The notes beneath the pieces were generated by a model. The model worked only from the letters and a program-made list of their open reading frames with translations. It was not told the DNA's origin and did not search any database. Position numbers and translations under genes: made by a program. From contig CAIKAP010000133.1 in assembly GCA_903825435.1 (NCBI GenBank), positions 1 through 50,351 of the forward strand: a stretch of DNA of 50,351 nucleotides. Reading direction: 5' to 3'. This DNA is from an uncultured Verrucomicrobiota bacterium. GTDB lineage: Bacteria > Verrucomicrobiota > Verrucomicrobiia > Palsa-1439. Shown piece by piece: positions 1 to 7,423 of the stretch (its first letter is position 1; every line of letters begins with the position of its first letter).

Positions 1-225
1 CGAGTGTAGGGAAAAGATGGCGTTGAAGATGGTGGAAGATCGCGGTCAGTTCATGCATAACTCTGAGACGCTTCCCCTTGCATCCCGTTCAAATCCATCG
101 CCGAAAAAGCCCGCAAAAGCGAGTTTTGCAAGAACGTCAGATATAAGGTGCTTAACGGAATGCAACCCTATTACAATAGGTGGAATGCAGTTAAGTAAAC
201 TGTTGGCCATGAAAGGATAATGAAA

Positions 226-579
226 ATGAAAAGACTGCTTGCACTGATCATCTGTGCGTCGTTGACCTCGGTGTTTTCCCAAGACGCAAAACCGAAACCA
301 CAGAACCTGACGATGACGCTGGTGTGGATCGCCGATGCCGGGGTACCCAAACAGTATGTTTTCGTCGTCAATGGTGGTCCCAGCGAGCTGGCGTTCAAGA
401 CAGTGGAAGGATTGAAGGAATACCTGAAGGGCAGGCCCAATGGGTCTTCGCTCACCTGGGCGCCCAGTGATTGCCGGATCGGAAATGAGCCGCTCGTCGG
501 GTCGGACGAGGAGATGAAGAAGTTCAAGGAGTTCTGCGAGTCGATCGGAATCAAGTTCGCCTTGGTTCCAGCGGGATGA
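226..579 (+). CDS. small secreted protein of unknown function
   Basis: 117 residues when started at 226; an in-frame ATG at 220 would add two. The AAAGGA ribosome site at 212-217 lies 8 bases before 226 and too close to 220, so 226 is preferred. The protein opens with a signal peptide (MKRLLALIICASL, then a short SQDAK spacer). The mature part has VWIADAGVPKQYVFVVNGG and ends in an alternating charged segment near the C-terminus. I recognise no family. It converges on the URO-D gene with 31 bases between the stops. The 219 bases upstream hold no convincing gene. Export is inferred from the signal peptide only. Confidence 0.6.
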   Translation: MKRLLALIICASLTSVFSQDAKPKPQNLTMTLVWIADAGVPKQYVFVVNGGPSELAFKTVEGLKEYLKGRPNGSSLTWAPSDCRIGNEPLVGSDEEMKKFKEFCESIGIKFALVPAG

Positions 580-595
580 TGAAAGGCCAACAAGT

Positions 596-610
596 CGGTT
601 TTGTTCCGGC
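596..610 (-). repeat. dispersed CCGGAACA motif, copy 1
   Basis: On the minus strand this reads GCCGGAACAAAACCG, directly after the stop codon of the URO-D gene. With two further bases it shares a 17-base string (AAGCCGGAACAAAACCG) with the copy inside mrdA near 32656-32674. It is one of several copies in this window (see findings). Confidence 0.6.
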
Positions 611-1777
611 TTAGTAGAAACTCGCTTCGTAGGCGGCGTCGTACATCGCCACGATGTTTTCCGGTGGGACGCCGGCTTGGATGTTGTGGACGTTGTTGAA
701 GACGTAGCCACCGCCTTGCTTGAATTGCTCGACGTTGTGGCGGACGTGACGGGCAACTTCCTCGGGTTTGGCCACCGGCAGGATGTGTTGCGAATCGCAG
801 CCGCCGCCCCAGAAGACAACTTGTTTGCCAAACTGCGCTTTCAATTTCGTTGGGTCCATGTGGGCGGCGCTGATCTGGACGGGGTTGAGGATGTCGATGC
901 CGTTGTCGAGGAGTTCAGGGATGTAAACGTTGCAGTTGCCGCAGGTGTGGTACCAGATTTTTGCCTTGGTGCGGGAGCGGATGTACTGGACCAGCTTTTT
1001 GTGGCGAGGTTTGACGATATTACGGTAAAGTTCCGGGCTGAACAGCGGCCCGTCCTGTCCGGCGAGGTCATCGCCGATCATGATGACATCCACGACATCG
1101 CCGACTTCGTCGAGGAACAGGCGGAACCAGTCCATCCAGAACTTCAGCGTCTGGTCAATGAGCGCCTCGCAGAACGGTTGGTCGGTGAGTAGGTCGCAGA
1201 ACCATTGTTCCAAGCCGCGCATGTACCAGCAGAATTCATAGACGACCCCGGAGATGCCGCTGACGACAGCGTAGGGCGTTTCTTTTTTCATTGTGAGTGC
1301 GCGCTCGCGCAGGCCGGTAAAGCGGGTCGGGTCGTCGCCTTTGGGGAACGGATAGGCGGCGATGTCGGCAGTGGTGGCGTTGGCGAGCGGGTGATGCGTG
1401 ATGTCCATGTACAAGGGCGAGTCAGCGCACATGGACCAGGTGACGCCGAATTCGTCGGTGAGATCGTGCCAGAGTTTGCCGTCGCGCTGGTTCTGGACGA
1501 TGCCGCCCTTCCAACTGGCAGGCGCGTCGGCGCGGATGTAACGGGTGTCGATGTGAAATCGTTCGAGCACGGCCTCGCATGGTTGTGCGAGTTGCTGGAC
1601 GGGGTCGAGGATGGCGATCTTGTCGCGAATACTGAGATGCTTGAGGAGGCTGGCGTAGGCGACGCGGTGGATGCCGGTCTGGTTGCCGCCGAGGTCCATC
1701 GGGACGCGGTCGGGAATTTCGTGGTTGAGCGCCGCGAGGACGCGCTGGCGCGGGGTCATCGTTTCGTGTTTAGTCAT
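611..1777 (-). CDS. uroporphyrinogen decarboxylase (URO-D) family protein
   Basis: 388 residues. The start is typical of the family (TPRQRVLAALNHEIPDRVPMD). A HTCGNC motif near residue 280 and GGGCDSQ near 325 supply the His/Cys ligands seen in the MtaA/CmuA-like corrinoid methyltransferase branch of the URO-D superfamily. That makes true haem-pathway decarboxylation less likely than methyl transfer or another lyase-like role; the substrate is unknown. Such stand-alone members are common in Verrucomicrobiota and Planctomycetota, often next to sugar-catabolic genes, as here. A second Met at residue 7 is an alternative start. The gene is divergent from the membrane glycosyltransferase gene. Confidence 0.85.
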   Translation of the reverse strand: MTKHETMTPRQRVLAALNHEIPDRVPMDLGGNQTGIHRVAYASLLKHLSIRDKIAILDPVQQLAQPCEAVLERFHIDTRYIRADAPASWKGGIVQNQRDGKLWHDLTDEFGVTWSMCADSPLYMDITHHPLANATTADIAAYPFPKGDDPTRFTGLRERALTMKKETPYAVVSGISGVVYEFCWYMRGLEQWFCDLLTDQPFCEALIDQTLKFWMDWFRLFLDEVGDVVDVIMIGDDLAGQDGPLFSPELYRNIVKPRHKKLVQYIRSRTKAKIWYHTCGNCNVYIPELLDNGIDILNPVQISAAHMDPTKLKAQFGKQVVFWGGGCDSQHILPVAKPEEVARHVRHNVEQFKQGGGYVFNNVHNIQAGVPPENIVAMYDAAYEASFY

Positions 1778-1865
1778 AGCGTAGTCAGTATAGTAACCGT
1801 GTGTGGATTTTCAATCCCAAACTTGCTTCATGCGGCGGAGTCGGCTAAGAGCTTGGACTCATTTG

Positions 1866-3131
1866 ATGAACAACAAGCGATCATGGAGTTGGCAGGGGAT
1901 AGGCCTGTGTCTCTTGATCGCGGCGGCAGCGCTGCGGGTGTGGTGGGCATTGTACGCGAACTCGATGCCGTTCTCGGATTTCAAGCGGTACTTCGACATC
2001 GCCTCGGAATTCGCGCGCACGGGCAACCTTAGTTGCCATGGTCATCCGTTCGTATTCCAGTCGCCGGCGTATCCGCTGTTTCTCGGCGTTCTCTTCTGCG
2101 TGTTCTCGCCGAGTGTGCTGGTCGGGAAACTGGCCAATGCGGTGTTGGCGGTGTTGATGCTGGCGGTCTTCTGGAAGGTGGTTGAACGGCAGGACTTCTC
2201 GCCGTGGGCGCGGCTGCTGGCTTTGGCGGTCGTCGCGTTTTATCCGCCGATGATCTCGTTCGTGTCGGTGCTCGCGCAGGAGATGCTGGCGCTGCTTTTC
2301 GTGGTGCTAATTCTGTTGCTGGTGAAACGCGGAGGATTCCTGCTGGGGCTGTGCTGCGGGCTGCTGGCGTTGACCCGTCCGCAGTTCATCCTGTTACCGT
2401 TCTGCCTCGCGGGGCTGGGCTGGCTCTGGAAATGGTACAGCAAACAAGCCTGCGCGCTGTTGCTGGCCGGGTTCGCGCTCGTGCTCACTCCGTGGGTGGT
2501 GCGGAACTACAAAGTCTTCCACGCGTTCATCCCGACGACGGGACACAGTGGCTACGTCCTGCTGGTCAACAACAACCCGGCCAACCGCGTCGGTGTTTGG
2601 ATGCCGCTCTCGAAAATCGAGCTGACCAGCGAGCAGCGGGAAGTTTTCCGCGAGATGAGGGCGGAGTACCTGCTGGAGGAAGGCGACGAAGACTGGAAGG
2701 GCGTCGTCTGGACGCCCGCGCTCGACAAAAAAGTGTTTTGGGTGGCAGTGGACAACATCAAGAAACACCCGTTGCGTTTCATTGAGATGGGCTTTCGTCG
2801 GATTTGGAATACGTACTTCACCGGCGGCACCTGCGCCCTGTACTGGGCGTTCAACGGCGACAACCAAGCCGTGCCCATGTTGAATAATCTTACCGACTGG
2901 TCCGCCATCGTCATCTTTTCCCTGTCGCTTGTGGGCATCGTGGTCGTTGCGCGACAACGCGACCCCGTCCTGATCTGCGCGATTTTACTGTTCCTGATCG
3001 CGCTGCTGGCGATCTTCGTGTTTGAAGGACAAGGCCGGTATGCGTTGCCGGCGATGCCGGCGTCGGCTATTCTGATCGGCGCGGTCGCGGACCGCATCTG
3101 CCGTCGGCAAAACAAAACGGAGGAATCGTGA
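1866..3131 (+). CDS. polytopic membrane glycosyltransferase-like protein (GT39/ArnT-type fold)
   Basis: 421 residues from the ATG at 1866; a GTG at 1803 would add 21 uncharacteristic residues. There are about ten hydrophobic segments. An acidic first loop (SMPFSDFKRYFDIASEFARTG) follows the first membrane helix, with FQSPAYPLFLG after it, as in dolichyl-phosphate-mannose or ArnT-type GT-C enzymes, where a loop Asp is catalytic. TPWVVRNYKVFH in the middle is also typical of this class. It probably moves a sugar from a polyprenyl-phosphate carrier to a periplasmic acceptor (inference). Its stop overlaps the GTG start of the sulfatase by 4 bases, so the two are probably cotranslated. Confidence 0.75.
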   Translation: MNNKRSWSWQGIGLCLLIAAAALRVWWALYANSMPFSDFKRYFDIASEFARTGNLSCHGHPFVFQSPAYPLFLGVLFCVFSPSVLVGKLANAVLAVLMLAVFWKVVERQDFSPWARLLALAVVAFYPPMISFVSVLAQEMLALLFVVLILLLVKRGGFLLGLCCGLLALTRPQFILLPFCLAGLGWLWKWYSKQACALLLAGFALVLTPWVVRNYKVFHAFIPTTGHSGYVLLVNNNPANRVGVWMPLSKIELTSEQREVFREMRAEYLLEEGDEDWKGVVWTPALDKKVFWVAVDNIKKHPLRFIEMGFRRIWNTYFTGGTCALYWAFNGDNQAVPMLNNLTDWSAIVIFSLSLVGIVVVARQRDPVLICAILLFLIALLAIFVFEGQGRYALPAMPASAILIGAVADRICRRQNKTEES

Positions 3132-4516
3132 AGACACTCTTGGTCTGGCTGTTGTTGACGGGCGCGGCATTTGGCGCCGAGAAACTCAACATCGTGTTGA
3201 TCCTCGCCGACGACCTCGGCTGGCGCGATCTCGGTTGTTGCGGAAGCACGTTTTACGAGACGCCCGCGATTGACCGGTTGGCGGCGCAGGGAATGCGATT
3301 CACGCAGGCGTATGCCGGAGCGAACGTCTGTTCGCCGAGCCGCGCCGCCATCATGACCGGCAAATATCCGGCGCGGTTGCACACGACGAATTTTTTCGGC
3401 GGCCATCGTCGCGGCAAATTATTACCGCCCGAATATCAGGAGAAATTACCGGCGTCGGAGATTACCATCGCCGAAGCGTTGCACCGACAGGGCTACCGCG
3501 CCGGACATTTCGGCAAGTGGCATCTCGGCAACAAAGGTTCGCAGCCACAGGACTTCGGTTTCGAGACGGTCGTCGGTCTGGCAATGGGACCAGGAAAAGG
3601 TCCAGCCGACGATCCGCATTTCGCGCGGAAATTATCAGAGGCGGCGGTGAAATTCATCGAGGAGTCTAAGGACAAACCATTTTTCGTTTACCTGCCGTTG
3701 CATTCAGTGCACGTGCCGTTAAAGACGCGACCGGAGTTGCGGGAGAAATACGAAGCGAAGGCCGCAAAATTAACAGTGACCGGTCCGCGCGAGGTACCAG
3801 TCAACGATCACAAGGCTCGGGCGATACAAGATCATCCGGTTTATGCCGGCATGGTGCAGGAAATGGACGAAGCCGTCGCGCGCGTGTTGCGCGCGCTCGA
3901 CGAATTGAAACTCGCCGACAACACGCTCGTGCTTTTTAACTCCGACAACGGCGGTCTCAGCACCGCGGAAGGCTCGCCGACGTCGAACCTGCCGTTGCGC
4001 GGCGGCAAAGGCTGGAACTACGAGGGCGGTCTGCGCGTGCCGTTGATCGTGCGCCTGCCGGGCCGCGTGCCAGCGGGGACGACGTGCGATGTGCCGGTGA
4101 TTCACTGCGATTTTTATCCGACGCTGCTCGCGTTGGCCGGTTTGCCGGTGCCGCCGGAACAAAAGGTTGACGGTGTAAACATCGCGCCGTTGCTCGAACA
4201 AAAAGGCGGCATCGCGGAGCGGGCGTTATTCTGGCATTATCCGCACTATAGCAACCAGGGCGGTCGTCCGAGCGGCGCGGTGCGCGTCGGCGACGACAAG
4301 TTGTTGGAATTTTTCGAGGACAGCCACGTCGAAGAATACTATCTCGCAAACGACCTCGGCGAACAGCACGACCAGCCGAAACGCGCGGCGGAGCTGCGAA
4401 AAATGCTGATTGACTGGCGCACGTCGGTGGACGCGCAGATGCCGACGCCGAATCCGGAGCCGGTAGAGCCGTTCGGTCCGCAGGCTGTTTCGGGAAAAAA
4501 TAAAAATAAGAAATAA
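3128..4516 (+). CDS. secreted sulfatase (formylglycine-dependent)
   Basis: 462 residues, GTG start overlapping the previous stop (GTGA), preceded by GGAGG at 3119-3123. A signal peptide (KTLLVWLLLTGAAFGAE) leads into NIVLILADDLGW, whose Asp pair binds the active-site calcium. The sulfatase signature CSPSRAAIMTGKYP places the Cys converted to formylglycine at residue 68. GHFGKWHLG and LFNSDNGG are further conserved blocks. It should hydrolyse sulfate esters from a carbohydrate in the periplasm or outside. The maturation enzyme (FGE or anSME) is not in the window. It is followed by the DUF1080 and GH78 genes, which points to a sulfated glycan as substrate. The C-terminus ends in a Lys/Asn-rich tail. 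Confidence 0.93.
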   Translation: MKTLLVWLLLTGAAFGAEKLNIVLILADDLGWRDLGCCGSTFYETPAIDRLAAQGMRFTQAYAGANVCSPSRAAIMTGKYPARLHTTNFFGGHRRGKLLPPEYQEKLPASEITIAEALHRQGYRAGHFGKWHLGNKGSQPQDFGFETVVGLAMGPGKGPADDPHFARKLSEAAVKFIEESKDKPFFVYLPLHSVHVPLKTRPELREKYEAKAAKLTVTGPREVPVNDHKARAIQDHPVYAGMVQEMDEAVARVLRALDELKLADNTLVLFNSDNGGLSTAEGSPTSNLPLRGGKGWNYEGGLRVPLIVRLPGRVPAGTTCDVPVIHCDFYPTLLALAGLPVPPEQKVDGVNIAPLLEQKGGIAERALFWHYPHYSNQGGRPSGAVRVGDDKLLEFFEDSHVEEYYLANDLGEQHDQPKRAAELRKMLIDWRTSVDAQMPTPNPEPVEPFGPQAVSGKNKNKK

Positions 4517-4524
4517 GGATGACC

Positions 4525-5094
4525 ATGAAAATAGCAAAACTGTTCTGTATCGCGACGCTTGTGTGCGCCGCGGCAATCGCAGCCAACGAACGCGTCTCGC
4601 TGTTCGACGGAAAAACACTCACCGGCTGGACGGTGTTGACCTGCGAGGCAACCGTTGACAACGGTGAAATTTTCCTCAAGGCCGGTAATGGCATGGTTCA
4701 GACGGAACAGAAGTACGGCGACTTTATTTTCGAGTGCGAGTTCAAGGCGCTCAAGGCCGAGAAGTTCGACAGCGGCGTTTATTTCCGCTACGACACCATT
4801 CCTCCGAAACGCGCCTGGCCGGCTCGTTATCAAGTCAATTTGAAGGACGGCGACATGACCAACCTCGTCGGCGTCAAGGAAGCCAAGAGCGCCGACCTCA
4901 CCACGCATGGCGAGTGGAACCGCATGAAGCTGACGGTTCGCGGCACGCACGCCGAAGTCGAAGTCAACGGCAAGTTCGCGTGGAAGTTCGACGGTCTCGA
5001 AGGCCCGAAAGAAGGTTTCATTGGCTTGCAAGCCGAAGTCCCCGCCGGTGGCCAGTACCGGTTCCGCAACATCTTCATCACCGAGTTAAAATAG
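4525..5094 (+). CDS. DUF1080 (3-keto-disaccharide hydrolase-like) secreted protein
   Basis: 189 residues from 4525. The AAGGA ribosome site at 4515-4519 overlaps the ATG at 4519, so the ATG at 4525 is preferred. A signal peptide (KIAKLFCIATLVCAAAIA) precedes the domain start ERVSLFDGKTLTGWT, the hallmark opening of DUF1080. Later blocks YGDFIFECEFKA, DSGVYFRYD, GEWNRMKL and FIGLQAE follow the usual concanavalin-like order. Members act on 3-keto-glycosides or bind carbohydrate. It lies between a sulfatase and a rhamnosidase with gaps of a few bases, so a role in the same glycan breakdown is likely. Confidence 0.9.
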   Translation: MKIAKLFCIATLVCAAAIAANERVSLFDGKTLTGWTVLTCEATVDNGEIFLKAGNGMVQTEQKYGDFIFECEFKALKAEKFDSGVYFRYDTIPPKRAWPARYQVNLKDGDMTNLVGVKEAKSADLTTHGEWNRMKLTVRGTHAEVEVNGKFAWKFDGLEGPKEGFIGLQAEVPAGGQYRFRNIFITELK

Positions 5095-5101
5095 GATCGT
5101 G

Positions 5102-7423
5102 ATGTTCATAAAAACTTGGTTTCGCCTCGGTATTCTCGCGGCGATAGCAACGACTGCTTGCGCGGATCCGGCTAACTGTGCAGCAGGAATATTTGCGGCC
5201 GCTAAACTTCAGCCCGCCGATTGGCGCGGCCACTGGATCGGCGCGGATACTAATACCAACCATGGCGCTGTCTATCTGCGGCGAGAAATTGAGATCACCA
5301 AACCGGTGACGCAAGCGACGGTGTTTTTCTGCGGACTGGGATTTTCCGAATTGGCGGTGGACGGAAATAAAATCGGCGACTATGTGATTGGACCGGGGTT
5401 CACAACGTATGACAAGCGCGTGCAGTATCTCGCGTTCGACGTGACGGCGCGGTTCGCGACGACGGGGACCAAGACGCTTGATGTGATTCTTTCCGACGGT
5501 TGGTATGCGTTGGAACGCGATCCGTGGGTCCACAAGTTCGAGAAACGCGTTTACGTGGACAAACCGAAGCTGTTGCTCGACCTCCATCTCCGTCATGCGG
5601 ATGGCTCGGAGACGTTGATCGTTTCCGACGAGAACTGGCGCTGGTCCGACGGCGAGATCACGCGCAGTTGGATTGTACAGGAAGATATTGACCGTCGCAA
5701 AACCGGACGCAATTGGCGGCCGGTCGCGCTCGTGACCGGACCGACGGGTAAACTCGTTTGCCAACTTGAACCGTTCAACCGGATCGTCGAGGAAACACAG
5801 CCGGTCAGCATGAAATTCAACGTTGAGAAGAAATCATGCGTCTGGGATTTTGGCCGCGAGATCAACGGCTGGGTTCGCTTTTGCGCCGCCGGGCCGTCCG
5901 GGACGGAACTCAAGATCACAACGATCCCGACCGAGCCGCGTCCGCGCACCAGCCGGTTCATTCTCGCGGGCACGGGCGGAGAGGAATTGTACGAACCGCG
6001 TTTCTTCCATGCCGGCATGAGGCGAGTGGAGGTGTCCGGGTTGGTCTCGGAACCGGCCACGAACGATCTCGTCGGGTGCCAGATTTCTTCGATGTACACG
6101 CCGTCCGGCAGCTTCCGTTGTTCCGATGAATTGCAAAACTGGCTGAACGATTCCGCGCGACGCACGGTGGTATCGTACACGACATTTCTGCCGAACGATC
6201 CGGTTCGCGAGTGGAAGGCGTGGACGCAGGATATCGAGAACATGTTCCGGTCGGCGGTTTACCTGTTCGATTCGCAGACGATGTACGAGCGATGGCAGCA
6301 CGACCTGCTCGACGGCCAGCGCGCCGACGGCAACTGCCCGAACATCGCACCGGGCCCTTTTTTTGACAACTACAACAGTCCGTGGTGGGGCGGTTGCGTC
6401 GTCTGGTTGCCGTGGCACTGGTATCTTTATTATGGTGACGAGTCGCTGTTGCGTGAAAGCTACCCGGCGATGAAACGGTACGTTGACTATCTCGGCTCGG
6501 TCTCGAAAGATGGCCTGCAAGATTGGGGACTTGCCGACTGGTTGCCCGTCGAGGAAACACCGCGCGCGATCATCAATACACCGGCGCATTTTCTCTATGC
6601 CCAGATTGTCAGCCGCACCGCCACGCTGCTCGGCCAACTCGACGACGCGCGCCGGTACGCCGATGTTGCCGAGAAAATCCGCGCGGCGTTCAACCGAAAA
6701 TTTCTCGATCCTGCCACCGGGATCTACGGTCAACCTGGTTGGAAACCGAAGTGCGGCAACTGGAGACCACCGTTGCCATTGGAGCGATTGCACGAAGTCT
6801 GGTGGACCGGCGACCGTCCCTGCACGCAAGCCGGGCAGGTGCTGCCGTTGGCGCTGGGCATGGTGCCGACGGAACATCGTGCCGCCGTCGAGAAAGCGCT
6901 GCTGCGCGAACTCGCCGCGCACAAAAACCATCTCTCCACCGGTTTTGTCTCGACGCCGTATCTGTTGCAAGTTCTCGCCGATCTTGCGCCCGATGTCGGC
7001 TGGGCGATGACTTCAGCACGCGATTTTCCATCGTGGCACAGCATGACACGCGGCAGCGGCAACGATTTGATGAAAGAAACCTGGGCCGGTGGCCAGGCGT
7101 TAATGCCATCACTCGGCGGTAACATCGCCGCATGGCACACCGAGACGCTCGCCGGTATCCGTCCCGATCCGGACGGTCCCGGCTTCAAGAAAATCATCTT
7201 CAAACCCACCGTCGTCGGTGATCTGCACTGGGTGGAGTGCTGGTTTGATTCCCCGCAAGGCCGGATCGTCAGCAACTGGAAACGCGACGGCAATACATTT
7301 GCCTTCGACGTCACCGTGCCCGTCAACGCCACCGCAAAAGTATTCCTGCCGGAAGAAAACATCGCCCGCGAAGTCGGCCCCGGTCGTAACCATTTTCAAC
7401 ACACCTTGAAAGGAACACCATGA
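5102..7423 (+). CDS. alpha-L-rhamnosidase, GH78 family
   Basis: 773 residues from the ATG at 5102, with AGGA five bases upstream; a GTG at 5099 is the alternative. After a signal peptide comes the rhamnosidase N-terminal sandwich (WRGHWIGAD, VYLRREIEI, GFSELAVDGNKIGD, GPGFTTYDKRVQY). The (alpha/alpha)6 catalytic core includes FLPNDPVREWKAWTQD near residues 360-375, which matches the acid-bearing GH78 block, and a Trp-rich active-site strand near 427-446. A C-terminal beta-domain closes the protein (HTETLAGIRPDPDGPG). It should release terminal alpha-L-rhamnose. The ATGA overlap with the next glycosidase suggests coupled translation. Confidence 0.88.
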   Translation: MFIKTWFRLGILAAIATTACADPANCAAGIFAAAKLQPADWRGHWIGADTNTNHGAVYLRREIEITKPVTQATVFFCGLGFSELAVDGNKIGDYVIGPGFTTYDKRVQYLAFDVTARFATTGTKTLDVILSDGWYALERDPWVHKFEKRVYVDKPKLLLDLHLRHADGSETLIVSDENWRWSDGEITRSWIVQEDIDRRKTGRNWRPVALVTGPTGKLVCQLEPFNRIVEETQPVSMKFNVEKKSCVWDFGREINGWVRFCAAGPSGTELKITTIPTEPRPRTSRFILAGTGGEELYEPRFFHAGMRRVEVSGLVSEPATNDLVGCQISSMYTPSGSFRCSDELQNWLNDSARRTVVSYTTFLPNDPVREWKAWTQDIENMFRSAVYLFDSQTMYERWQHDLLDGQRADGNCPNIAPGPFFDNYNSPWWGGCVVWLPWHWYLYYGDESLLRESYPAMKRYVDYLGSVSKDGLQDWGLADWLPVEETPRAIINTPAHFLYAQIVSRTATLLGQLDDARRYADVAEKIRAAFNRKFLDPATGIYGQPGWKPKCGNWRPPLPLERLHEVWWTGDRPCTQAGQVLPLALGMVPTEHRAAVEKALLRELAAHKNHLSTGFVSTPYLLQVLADLAPDVGWAMTSARDFPSWHSMTRGSGNDLMKETWAGGQALMPSLGGNIAAWHTETLAGIRPDPDGPGFKKIIFKPTVVGDLHWVECWFDSPQGRIVSNWKRDGNTFAFDVTVPVNATAKVFLPEENIAREVGPGRNHFQHTLKGTP

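Noticed and set aside
17-220. 67-codon frame at the left edge
   Set aside because: No ribosome site, no motif, unlike coding composition, and its end overlaps the start of the secreted protein gene.
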